DNA from: Bryobacterales bacterium
GTDB taxonomy: Bacteria > Acidobacteriota > Terriglobia > Bryobacterales > UBA6623
Reading direction: 5' to 3'
NCBI GenBank assembly: GCA_026713545.1
Contig: JAPOOG010000129.1
Span: forward strand, 124,001 to 188,000
Length of the DNA: 64,000 nt
Position 1 is the first letter of the stretch, and every line of letters starts with the position of its first letter. Positions 37,468-45,725 of this stretch are shown piece by piece. The notes beneath the pieces were generated by a model, which was not told the origin of the DNA, searched no databases, and worked only from the letters and a program-made list of their open reading frames with translations. The position numbers were made by a program, and so were the translations under genes.

Positions 37468-38547
37468 ATGAAGCACTTGACCCTTTTCTTCATCACGTTC
37501 CTTTTGATCGCTGCCGTTGCGCTCGGCCAATCCGAGACGAAACGGTACCTCTACCTGAGCACACCCGACGGGGCTCAGGAAGAGGGTCGGGCGGACGGCG
37601 CCGGGATTCTCATCTTCGATATCGACCACGGGCACAAGCTTGTCCGGCGGATCGATATCCCGATTTTCAGCGAGGGCCTTCGCGGTTTCACGGGCAACCT
37701 GAAGACCCACAGCGTCTACTACTCCACGACCAACCGGCGATTGGGGATGTTCGATCTCGAAACGGAGAAGATCGTTTGGGAGAACACCTACGACGGAGGC
37801 TGCGACCGCTCGTCGATCACGTTGGACGGCACGAAGGTCTACGCCCCGTCGGGATGGTGGTACGCGGGCGCCGATGCCGGTTTCCTGGTGGTCAACGGAG
37901 AGACCGGCGAACTGATCAAGCGGATTCACGTCGGCCCGCAAGCACACAACAGCATCGTGAGTCTCGATGGGAAGCGTGTGTATCTCGGCACGCGCACGAC
38001 GTTGTCGATCTTCGATACGGCGACCGACCAGATGATCCGGCAGATCAAGGACGTCGGTGAGCGCGGCATCTTCCCCTATACGATCAAGAGCAACCAGAAA
38101 ATCGGCTATGTCTGTCTTGGGAACCACGTGGGTTTCGACGTCGTCGATCTGGAGAAGGGCAAGGCCTTGCATCGGGTGTTCGCGGGAGACGAGAAGATTC
38201 CCCATCGGACGCATGGCGCCGGGCTCACTCCCGACGAGACCGAGCTGTGGATCAGCGACCAGCGCGGCAAGAAGCTGTTCATCTTCGATGCGACGAAGAT
38301 GCCGCCGGAGCCCAAGGGGCACGTCGAGCTGTCTCAGGGCGGCCACGGGTGGGTGGCCTTCAGCCTGGACGGCAAGTATGCCTGGTCCCACACGCCGGAT
38401 GTCTTCGACGTGAAGACGAAAAAGCTGGTGGCGACGCTTCGGGACGAGAACGGCAAGCCGGTCAGCGGATCGAAGTTCATCGAAGTTCACTTCCGTGACG
38501 GCAAGGTCGTCACCATGAGCAACGAATTCGGTCTGGGGCGGAAGTAA
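37468..38547 (+). CDS. Secreted beta-propeller protein (YncE/YVTN-like)
   Basis: The 359-residue protein has a signal peptide (LTLFFITFLLIAAVALG) and then repeated propeller blades with D-x-x-x-x-K/V pattern: GILIFDIDHGHKLVRRI, RLGMFDLETEKIVWE, GFLVVNGETGELIKRI, TLSIFDTATDQMIRQI, GFDVVDLEKGKALHRV, KLFIFDATKM and PDVFDVKTKKLVATL, about seven blades. Such YVTN/YncE-like propellers are exported and act as binding scaffolds or, in some cases, enzymes; no catalytic signature is visible. It stands alone between tRNA-Ser and a family A element. Confidence 0.83.
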   Translation: MKHLTLFFITFLLIAAVALGQSETKRYLYLSTPDGAQEEGRADGAGILIFDIDHGHKLVRRIDIPIFSEGLRGFTGNLKTHSVYYSTTNRRLGMFDLETEKIVWENTYDGGCDRSSITLDGTKVYAPSGWWYAGADAGFLVVNGETGELIKRIHVGPQAHNSIVSLDGKRVYLGTRTTLSIFDTATDQMIRQIKDVGERGIFPYTIKSNQKIGYVCLGNHVGFDVVDLEKGKALHRVFAGDEKIPHRTHGAGLTPDETELWISDQRGKKLFIFDATKMPPEPKGHVELSQGGHGWVAFSLDGKYAWSHTPDVFDVKTKKLVATLRDENGKPVSGSKFIEVHFRDGKVVTMSNEFGLGRK

Positions 38548-38653
38548 AGGCCTTCGGCAGACAGCGCCGGGTCGAGTTGCGCAGGTGTTCTGGCGGTGCT
38601 CTGCCTGTGCCGCGAAGTGTCATTGCCCTCTTGGTGGTTGATGTGGCGTGGCT

Positions 38654-38835
38654 TAGCCTGCTTTTCTCGCCACGTGGCGAGGCGAAGTGCGTGAGAGGGC
38701 CGTCAGGACGAGCCGCGAGCCGCTTGGCGCGCGCAGGCGTACTTGACGGTACGTCGAGTATGGCAAGCAAGCGCAACGAAGTCATGGCGGTCATATCGTG
38801 TGCTTCGACCGTCGGGTGGCGAGAAAGGCAGGCTA
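38654..38835. repeat. Family A element, short copy
   Basis: About 182 bp, same orientation as the copy at 35848, beginning TTAGCCTGCTTTTCTCGCC and ending GGCGAGAAAGGCAGGCTA. The whole 38548-38892 gap has no gene apart from this element and the ribosome-binding site of the following gene. Confidence 0.88.
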
Positions 38836-38892
38836 CGTCCGGGCCGCGCAAGACCCCTTCTGCTAAGCTGTCATAAGGAGGATCGAGCAACC

Positions 38893-39324
38893 GTGAGATA
38901 CCCCGAATATTTCCTTGAGCCGATGCGGGCTGAACTGTCGCGTCGCGGTGTGATCGAGACGCGGACCCCGGAGCAGGTCGACGAATTGTTGAGCGCCGAT
39001 GGCGGAACGGTATTGATGGTGGTGAACTCGGTGTGCGGTTGCGCTGCCGGGTCGGCCCGGCCGGGTGTTCTTCAGTCGCTCGAAAGCGATGTGAAGCCCG
39101 ACAAGGTGGCGACCGTCTTCGCCGGCGGCGACCTGGAAGCCGTCGCGCATGTGCGGCAGATTCTCTCCGACTACCCGCCCTCCTCGCCGTCCGTCGCTCT
39201 GTTCCGCAACGGCAAGCCAGTCTACATGCTGCACCGGCATCAGATCGAGGGGCGCGGCCCGTCGCAGATCGCGTCGGCGTTGCAGCAGGCCTACCAGCAA
39301 CACTGCGTCACGCAGGCGCAGTAG
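38893..39324 (+). CDS. Bacilliredoxin (BrxA/BrxB family)
   Basis: This is a 143-residue thioredoxin-fold protein of the YphP/YqiW (DUF1094) family, which removes bacillithiol from mixed disulfides in Firmicutes. The active-site C-G-C motif appears as NSVCGCAAGSARPG; DKVATVFAGGDLEAVAHVR and the ending SPSVALFRNGKPVYMLHRHQIEG follow the family closely. The start is GTG 38893, with AGGAGG eleven bases upstream. In acidobacteria the thiol partner may be bacillithiol or another low-molecular thiol; this is inference. It converges with zwf. Confidence 0.9.
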   Translation: MRYPEYFLEPMRAELSRRGVIETRTPEQVDELLSADGGTVLMVVNSVCGCAAGSARPGVLQSLESDVKPDKVATVFAGGDLEAVAHVRQILSDYPPSSPSVALFRNGKPVYMLHRHQIEGRGPSQIASALQQAYQQHCVTQAQ

Positions 39325-39330
39325 CCGGCT

Positions 39331-40890
39331 TCAAGGCCGGCGGTCGTCTCGGGCGCCGGATTCCGGGCCGCACCTGGTCCATTCATGGCCGTCGGCCTGA
39401 ATGAGGTCGTCCGCTTCTTTGGGGCCCCACGATCCGGCGGCGTAGTTGGGGAAATGCCGCGGGGGCAGCGCTTTCCAGACGTCGAGGATCGGCTCGACGA
39501 CTTCCCAGCCGGCTTCCACCATGTCGGCGCGCTGGAACAGCGTGGCGTCGCCGAGCATGCAGTCGTAGAGCAGGCGCTCGTAGCCGGTGCTCGACTTCGC
39601 GCCGAAGTAGTCGGCGTAGTGGAAGTCCATGTTGACTTCGCCCAGGCGGACGACCGGCCCGGGGATCTTCGCGCCGAAGCTGAGCGAGATGCCTTCGTTC
39701 GGCTGCAACCGCAACACGAGCCGGTTGCGGCCCAGCTTTTCGATGCCTGTCTGCCGGAAAAGGATGAAAGGCGCGCGGCGAAACTGAATGACGATCTCGG
39801 TTGCGCGCTTCGGCAAGCGCTTTCCCGTGCGTAGGTAGAACGGGACGTGCGCCCAGCGCCAATTGTCGACGAACAACTTGAGCGCGACGAAGGTTTCGGT
39901 CCTGGAATCCGCGGCGACAAGGGCCTCGTCGCGGTAGGCCGGCAGCACCTCTCCGTCGACTTTGCCCTCTCCGTATTGGCCGCGCACGGTGCGGCTGAGC
40001 ACATCTTCGGGGCGCATGGGTTGTATCGCCCGCAGGACCTTCGCCTGCTCGTCCCGGACGGCATCGGCCTCGAACGAGATGGGCGGCTCCATGGCGGTCA
40101 GGCTGAGCAACTGAAACATGTGGTTGGGCACCATGTCGCGCAGGGCGCCGGATTGCTCGAAGTAGCCGCCGCGCTGTTCGATGCCGACGGATTCCGACAC
40201 GGTGATCTGAATGTGGTCGATGTAGCGGCGGTTCCATACGGGTTCGAAGATGCCGTTGGAGAAACGGAAGACCAGGATGTTCTGGACCGTCTCCTTGCCC
40301 AGGTAGTGGTCGATACGGTAGATCTGTTCCTCGTCGAGCACGTTGCGGATGCCGCGGTTGAGGAGCCGCGCGGTTTGCAGGTCGTGGCCGAAGGGCTTCT
40401 CGACGATGACGCGCCGCCAGCGGTCCTCTTCCTGCTTGATCAGGCCCGCTCCGCCGAGGTGCTCGGTGACCGTGGCGAAGAACTTTGGAGCGGTCGCCAG
40501 GTAGTAGAAGTAGTTGCCGCGCGTCCCGTGGTTCCGGTCGACCTCGGCAAGCAGGTCACGCAGGCGCTCGTAGGTTCGGGGCTCGGTAAGGTCGGCCCGC
40601 AGGTAGTAGAGTCGCTTGACGAACTTCTCCCACAACCCGGCGTCGAGCGTGTTCGTCGAGAAGACCTTGATGTCGTCGGTCAGCTTCCGGCGGAACTGCT
40701 CGTGGCTCATATCGCGCCGCGCCAAACCGACGACCGCCAGCTCGTCGGCCAGGAGTCCTTCGGCCGCGAGGTTGTACAGGGCCGGAATCAGCTTGCGCTT
40801 GGTCAGATCGCCCGACGCCCCGAAGATCACCATCACGGCGGGCGGAGCCGGCTGGCCGGCCTGTCCCATGCCGCTAAGATCAGCCTTCAT
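39331..40890 (-). CDS. zwf: Glucose-6-phosphate 1-dehydrogenase
   Basis: The first enzyme of the oxidative pentose phosphate pathway, producing 6-phosphogluconolactone and NADPH. The 519-residue protein has the nucleotide-binding [19 protein letters not shown], the substrate/active-site motif [14 protein letters not shown] with its catalytic His, and the downstream EKPFGHDL. It lies 50 bp downstream of pgi on the same strand, forming a natural glucose-6-phosphate operon. An upstream 6-phosphogluconolactonase or gnd gene is not present here. Confidence 0.97.
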   Translation of the reverse strand: MKADLSGMGQAGQPAPPAVMVIFGASGDLTKRKLIPALYNLAAEGLLADELAVVGLARRDMSHEQFRRKLTDDIKVFSTNTLDAGLWEKFVKRLYYLRADLTEPRTYERLRDLLAEVDRNHGTRGNYFYYLATAPKFFATVTEHLGGAGLIKQEEDRWRRVIVEKPFGHDLQTARLLNRGIRNVLDEEQIYRIDHYLGKETVQNILVFRFSNGIFEPVWNRRYIDHIQITVSESVGIEQRGGYFEQSGALRDMVPNHMFQLLSLTAMEPPISFEADAVRDEQAKVLRAIQPMRPEDVLSRTVRGQYGEGKVDGEVLPAYRDEALVAADSRTETFVALKLFVDNWRWAHVPFYLRTGKRLPKRATEIVIQFRRAPFILFRQTGIEKLGRNRLVLRLQPNEGISLSFGAKIPGPVVRLGEVNMDFHYADYFGAKSSTGYERLLYDCMLGDATLFQRADMVEAGWEVVEPILDVWKALPPRHFPNYAAGSWGPKEADDLIQADGHEWTRCGPESGARDDRRP

Positions 40891-40940
40891 CTCCTTACCT
40901 CTATTCCGGCCCTCGAATCACGAAACACGGCTTTTCCGAA

Positions 40941-42962
40941 TCACGGCTTTAGCGCTTCGCGGACGGCGCCTTCGAGACGGCTCAGCGCGGTGGTGGCGTC
41001 CCCGCTGAGGTGGATGCGCAATGCCCTGCGGCCGCGCTCGGCCAAGACCTGAAAGTCACCGCTCGCCTGCGCCGCCTTCACGACGCCGAACGTGTATTTC
41101 CGGCCCGGTACATCGAGGTCGGCCGTATCGTCGCAGGTGATCTGCAGGAATACCCCGCTGTTCGGTCCGCCTTTGTAGGCTTGGCCCGTCGAGTGCAGAA
41201 AGCGCGGTCCGAAGCCGACGCAGGTGGCGACTTTTTTGCTGTCTCGCACCATGCGGCGGATGCCTTCGAGGATGCGCTCATGCTCCGGCTTCATTTCGAT
41301 GTAGCCGAGCAGGGCGAAATAGTCTCCCGCGTCGAGGCGTGCGAGGTGGGCCTTGATCAGGCTTGCCGGTGTCGCGCCGCCGCCGGCTTGGAGCGCGGCG
41401 GCGTTCGTGCCGTTGGCGAAGAAGGCCATGCCGTCGCCTTGCGCGAACGCCGTCTCGACCGGCAGCGTGCCGCTGGATTCGTATTGTTCGGTCAGCGCGC
41501 GGGTCACGATTTTGCTCGCCTCGACGTCAGGCTGATCGAAGGGGTTGATGCCGAGCACCGAACCGGCGACGGCGGTGGCGATTTCCCACAGGAAGAACTG
41601 CGCGCCCAGATCGTAGGAGTCGCGGAGATTCAGGCGTACAATCGGCCGTCCGGCCTTTTCGAGCTTGTCCATGGCCGCGTCCTGCTGAGCGTCGGTTTGA
41701 CCTTCGAGACTCAGGTAGGCGAACAGGCGGTCGTTGCCATAGTCCTCGGGCGAGCCGAGCGGTTCGCGGTCCACGGGGATGATTCCGCGGCCTTGCTTGC
41801 CGGTCGATTCCGCCAGGAGTTGTTCGAGCCAGGCGCCGAGGTCATCTAGCAGCCCGTGGTAAAAGTCCCGTGGTGCGCTCGGCGGGCTCCTGCGGTCGCT
41901 CGGCGCGGAGTGAGGAGGATGGCGATCCGGGTGATCTCCTCTGACGAACGACAAAGCCGACGAGCGCAAACGTCCGTCGCCCAAGGGGTCACGCGCCATT
42001 TCGGCTCGGCTGCGCGGAGCGCGCGGCGCCGCGTTCCTGGAACGGCCAGGCGTTACGTCATCGGCGCCGGGGCGCGTAACCCCGCCCGCGTGGCTTTTAC
42101 CACGGGCTGCTAGGCCGGGCGAGGCGATCAAGGTGAGCTTGTCGAGTCCCGCTTTCGCCGCCGCACCGAGAATCAGCCCCAGGACCAGACCGGGGTTCCG
42201 CTCCGCCGGCAGGCGGGGGGAACAGGCAATCGCCATCTCGCCGGCGCGGTCGAGAAGTCGTCTCACGTCGATGCCCATTGCTGCGGCGGGGATCATCCCG
42301 AAATGGGATAGCGCCGAGTAGCGTCCGCCGATACTCGGGTCGCCGTGGAAGATATGCCGGAAGCCGTCGCGGCGCGCGGCTTCCTCCAGTTTCGAACCCG
42401 GATCGGTCACGGCCGCGAAGTGGGCTCCGGCCTTGCCCTTGCCCAAAGTCTGTTCCAGCCGCTCGAAGAAATACTGCTTGAGGATGTTCGGCTCCAGGGT
42501 CGATCCTGATTTGCTCGAAACGATGAAGAGGGTTTTCGCCGGATCGAGTTTGTCTTCGAATGCCTTGACCTGCGCGGGGTCGGTCGAGTCGAGCACGTGC
42601 ATCCTCGGGTGGCCTTCCTGCTGTCCGAACGTTTCGGACAGCACTTCCGGGCAGAGGCTCGATCCGCCCATGCCGAGCAGCAGGACGTGAGTGAATCCCT
42701 CGTTGCGAACATCGGCGGCGAAGTCGGCAAAGAGGTCAAGGCGTGCAAGCTGACGTTCGGTGATGTCGAGCCAGCCGAGCCGCTTCGCTTCGTCCGACCC
42801 GCTCCATAACGTCGAGTCCCGCGCCCACAGCCGTCTCACCTTGTCGTTGACGCGCCAGTCTCGCAGGGCCCCGTCGAGCTCGGATTGCAGGTCTTTGCCC
42901 AGTGAGTGCCTCGGCTGGTGAATGTCGATCCCGGTCCTGGGCCGGCGGCGATGGCTGCTCAT
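40941..42962 (-). CDS. pgi: Glucose-6-phosphate isomerase interrupted in frame by a mobile element
   Basis: This SIS-fold isomerase (glucose-6-P to fructose-6-P) is closest to the isomerase half of transaldolase-PGI fusion proteins. The PGI signature is IGGRYSALSHFG (about residues 219-230), and the catalytic Glu region is EQLLAESTGKQGRG. The open frame is 673 residues, about 90 too long. Residues about 284-371 are translated from a family B element (41850-42113, exactly 264 bp) bounded by CTAG. Removing it joins LIASPGL directly to DDLGAWLEQ, the sequence expected for the family. The insertion is 15 residues before the catalytic Glu motif. GGAGG precedes the ATG. Whether the enlarged protein folds is not known. 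Confidence 0.93.
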   Translation of the reverse strand: MSSHRRRPRTGIDIHQPRHSLGKDLQSELDGALRDWRVNDKVRRLWARDSTLWSGSDEAKRLGWLDITERQLARLDLFADFAADVRNEGFTHVLLLGMGGSSLCPEVLSETFGQQEGHPRMHVLDSTDPAQVKAFEDKLDPAKTLFIVSSKSGSTLEPNILKQYFFERLEQTLGKGKAGAHFAAVTDPGSKLEEAARRDGFRHIFHGDPSIGGRYSALSHFGMIPAAAMGIDVRRLLDRAGEMAIACSPRLPAERNPGLVLGLILGAAAKAGLDKLTLIASPGLAARGKSHAGGVTRPGADDVTPGRSRNAAPRAPRSRAEMARDPLGDGRLRSSALSFVRGDHPDRHPPHSAPSDRRSPPSAPRDFYHGLLDDLGAWLEQLLAESTGKQGRGIIPVDREPLGSPEDYGNDRLFAYLSLEGQTDAQQDAAMDKLEKAGRPIVRLNLRDSYDLGAQFFLWEIATAVAGSVLGINPFDQPDVEASKIVTRALTEQYESSGTLPVETAFAQGDGMAFFANGTNAAALQAGGGATPASLIKAHLARLDAGDYFALLGYIEMKPEHERILEGIRRMVRDSKKVATCVGFGPRFLHSTGQAYKGGPNSGVFLQITCDDTADLDVPGRKYTFGVVKAAQASGDFQVLAERGRRALRIHLSGDATTALSRLEGAVREALKP
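41846..42113. mobile_element. Family B element inserted in pgi
   Basis: CTAG occurs at both borders (41846-41849 and 42110-42113). The termini are inverted repeats: CTAGCAGCCCGTGGTAAAAG and CTTTTACCACGGGCTGCTAG. Counting one CTAG as the duplicated target, the insertion is 264 bp, or 88 codons, and has no stop in the pgi frame. It shares terminal and internal blocks with the 154 bp intergenic copy at 17319-17472. No transposase is encoded, so it must have been moved by an enzyme elsewhere. Confidence 0.9.
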
Positions 42963-43334
42963 TCATTCCTCCGTCTCTTCAAGCAACACCGCTCGCCGTG
43001 CCGCGACACACGGGTCATTGCCTCCGACTCCCAACCGGCTGTTCACGTTTGCAATGATCTCGAAGTCCTTGTATCCATGTTTCTGCCGCTACTCGACGAA
43101 CACGTCGGATGCTCCCGTGGCGTCCCCATACAATCGCACGACCACTCCGTCTGACATGGGCTCCCAACTCATCGTACTGATAGCGAGCGGCTCGCGATCG
43201 CGACTCATGGCGCAGTCGCTCCCGATTTGCTTGCGGCAGGCGGTTGGCAACGGCTTTCGGGAGTCCTGCTTCACGTGGATGCTGCGGTCGAACAAGCCGT
43301 AACCCGAGCCGTTCACGCTTCCTGCTCCCGGCAT
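42963..43334 (-). pseudogene. Small ORF abutting pgi, broken by an amber codon
   Basis: A minus-strand frame from ATG 43334 runs 81 codons to TAG (43089-43091), then continues in the same frame for 41 codons (containing HGYKDFEIIANVNSRLGVGG) to a TGA that directly touches the pgi start codon. The arrangement is what one expects of a gene formerly upstream of pgi. I do not recognise the family; there is no resemblance to transaldolase, the usual neighbour of this PGI type. It could be an intact 81-aa gene, a pseudogene, or noise. Confidence 0.3.
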
Positions 43335-43365
43335 CCCATTTCATGATCTCGACGAAACACTACAA

Positions 43366-43654
43366 TGAACCTGTATTTCTCACCACGTGGCGAGGTGAAG
43401 TGAGTGAGAGGGCCGTCAGGACGAGGCGCGAGCCGGGCGGAGGAAAAAGGCGCGCGCAGGTGTACTTGCCAAATCGCCTCCTTCACTCCTCGGGTCACGA
43501 AACACCGCCTTTACGGTTCACCGGCCGTCAGATATTTCTTCTGGAGCGAACCAGTCCTCCGCCCATGGTTTTCACGAATCACGAGACACGAAACACGAAT
43601 CACGGCCTTTTTATCGTGTGCTGCGGCCGCGTCGGGTGGTGAGAAATGCAGGTT
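43366..43654. repeat. Family A element, long copy
   Basis: 289 bp with family A ends (CCTGTATTTCTCACCACG and GTGGTGAGAAATGCAGG). The centre differs from the short form: CGGGCGGAGGAAAAAGGC, then AAATCGCCTCCTTCACTCC, TTTCTTCTGGAGCGAACC and the CACGAATCACGAGACACG-type short repeats. The element ends seven bases before the start of the next gene and contributes its upstream region. Confidence 0.85.
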
Positions 43655-43660
43655 AACGCC

Positions 43661-44914
43661 ATGGTCCGTACGTCCGCCGTCTGCTCCGGGCTCCTTCTCC
43701 TGCTTGCCTGGTTGTTGCCGTGTGCCGGCCGCGCTGAGGATTGGCCCCAACTCCTCGGGCCGCGGCGAGACGGCACGTACCAGGGCGGGGATCTGGCCGC
43801 CGCTTGGCCCGAAGAAGGCCCGCGCATGGTTTGGCGAAAGGAGATCGGCTACGGATTCAGCAATCCGGTCGTTGCCAACGGCCGGCTGATCCTGTTCCAT
43901 CGCGTCGGTAACGAAGAGCTCGTCGAGGCTCTTGATCCCGAGACGGGCGACACGATCTGGACCTTTCGCTACGCCACGACCTATCGCGATGGTTTCGGAT
44001 TCGATCCCGGTCCCCGTGCGAGCCCCGTTGTCGCCGGCAGTCAGATCTACACATTCAGTCCTCAGGGGATCCTGCACTGTATCCGGTTCAACGACGGAAA
44101 GAAGGTTTGGCGCCGCGATACGCACCAGGAGTTTGGAGCCGACAAGGGCTTCTTCGGAGCGGCATCGACGCCCGTGGTCGAAGGGGCGCGGCTATTGCTG
44201 AATGTGGGCGGTGGTGACGGCGCGGGTATCGTCGCTTTCGACAAAGATACCGGCCGCACGCTTTGGCAGGCCTCCGACGATGAGGCGAGCTACTCTTCCC
44301 CCGTGGTCGCGGACATTGCCGGGGAGCGGCTGGCGGTTTTCTTTACGCGGGAAGGGTTGCAAGCAGTCGTCCCGAACAACGGTGAGATTCGCCACTCCTT
44401 GCGGTGGCGGGCCCGTAGCCACGCTTCCGTCAACGCCGCCATCCCGCTCGTGATCGGGAATCGCGTCTTTCTGTCTTCGAGTTACCGGACCGGCGCCACA
44501 TTGCTCGACCTCGGCGGCGGCCAGTTGAAACAGCTCTGGTCTTCCGACGACGCCCTGTCGAATCACTATGCAACGAATGTCCACAGAGACGGCTACCTCT
44601 ACGGATTTCACGGCCGGCAGGAGTATGGTCAGGTTTTCCGCTCCATCGAACTCGCGACCGGCAACCTGCAGTGGGAGCAGCGAGGCTTTCGTGCCGGCAC
44701 GGTGACTCTTGCGGGTGACCGGCTTTTGATCCTTGTCGAGAACGGGGAGCTTGTTGTTGCCGAGGCTTCGCCGGAAGGTTTCCGGAGTCTTGCCCGTCGA
44801 AAAGTGCTCGACGGCACGGTCCGCGCCTACCCCGCGCTCGCTCAAGGCCGACTCTACGCGCGCAACGAGTCCCGCCTGGTGTGTGTCGACTTGCGCGAGC
44901 CCGCCTCGCGCTGA
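43661..44914 (+). CDS. Secreted PQQ-type beta-propeller protein (1)
   Basis: The 417-residue protein has a signal peptide (SGLLLLLAWLLPCAGRA) and begins its mature part with EDWPQLLGPRRDGTY, the standard opening of PQQ-like/BamB-like eight-bladed propellers. Blades carry AxDxxTGxxxW motifs (EALDPETGDTIWTF, VAFDKDTGRTLWQA, IELATGNLQWE). No calcium or PQQ-binding residues typical of true quinoprotein dehydrogenases are obvious. Start at ATG 43661; an in-frame ATG at 43646 lies inside the family A terminus and is less likely. A similar protein lies at 50402-51616. Confidence 0.85.
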   Translation: MVRTSAVCSGLLLLLAWLLPCAGRAEDWPQLLGPRRDGTYQGGDLAAAWPEEGPRMVWRKEIGYGFSNPVVANGRLILFHRVGNEELVEALDPETGDTIWTFRYATTYRDGFGFDPGPRASPVVAGSQIYTFSPQGILHCIRFNDGKKVWRRDTHQEFGADKGFFGAASTPVVEGARLLLNVGGGDGAGIVAFDKDTGRTLWQASDDEASYSSPVVADIAGERLAVFFTREGLQAVVPNNGEIRHSLRWRARSHASVNAAIPLVIGNRVFLSSSYRTGATLLDLGGGQLKQLWSSDDALSNHYATNVHRDGYLYGFHGRQEYGQVFRSIELATGNLQWEQRGFRAGTVTLAGDRLLILVENGELVVAEASPEGFRSLARRKVLDGTVRAYPALAQGRLYARNESRLVCVDLREPASR

Positions 44915-45114
44915 ACGTCGCTTGCCGGTTTGCGTAACTGTTTAGTGCGGCCGTGTGAACGCTTGTCCGGACGGGGCTCGGAAAACACGTTCGGTTTCCC
45001 AAAAACAAGAGTCTCGTTGCGCGCGTGAACCATGGGCCGTACACTTGGGACCGGTATGCGCGAGAATCAGTGTTGCGATTTCGAAACCCCGCCTGAATAG
45101 CGGCGCCCACGCTC

Positions 45115-45699
45115 ATGGAACTGCTCGAACTCGACCGATACGTAGCCATAGGCATCGACGCCACCATCTATCTTTTTTTGGCTGTCACGGCGACGCTGCT
45201 TTTCCTCGTTCGCATGGGGTTGCAGTTTTTCTTCGGCGATGTCGATACGGACCTCGACGGCGCTGTCGAGGTCCACATGGATAGCACCGGCGCTTTCGAA
45301 CTCTTCTCGCTGCTGTCGGTCCTGGCCTTTTTCATGGGCGTGGGTTGGATGGGCCTCGCCTGCCGGGTCAATTGGGGGCTCGGCTCGGCCGTCTCGGCGG
45401 TCTCGGCCACTGCTTTCGGCCTTTCCTTGATGGGCCTGTCGGCGGGCCTGATGTACGCCGTCCGGCAGATGACGCACGAGGGCCGCTATGACGTGAAGAC
45501 GGCCATCGGACAAACCGCCAAGGTCTATCTCACGATCCCCGCCAGGGGACGAGGCCAGGGACAGGTCGAAGTTAAGGTTTCTGGCCGTCACAAAGTGATG
45601 CCCGCCATAAGCACGAACGAAGAGATCCCGGCTTTTTCGCGAGTGACGATCGTAGACGTCGTCGGCGATGAGACATATGTAGTGAAGCCTGTAGGCTGA
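45115..45699 (+). CDS. NfeD/YuaF-like membrane protein
   Basis: This 194-residue protein has an N-terminal helix (IYLFLAVTATLLFLVRMGL), two more membrane helices (FELFSLLSVLAFFMGVGWM and SAVSATAFGLSLMGLSAGL), and a C-terminal OB-like beta domain ending ISTNEEIPAFSRVTIVDVVG. This is the plan of YuaF/NfeD-like partners of flotillins. The flotillin gene follows 26 bp later, so the two form the classic membrane microdomain pair. The start ATG lies at 45115; a ribosome-binding site is weak. Confidence 0.85.
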   Translation: MELLELDRYVAIGIDATIYLFLAVTATLLFLVRMGLQFFFGDVDTDLDGAVEVHMDSTGAFELFSLLSVLAFFMGVGWMGLACRVNWGLGSAVSAVSATAFGLSLMGLSAGLMYAVRQMTHEGRYDVKTAIGQTAKVYLTIPARGRGQGQVEVKVSGRHKVMPAISTNEEIPAFSRVTIVDVVGDETYVVKPVG

Positions 45700-45725
45700 G
45701 GATTTATTAAGAGAACGGAGCAAAA

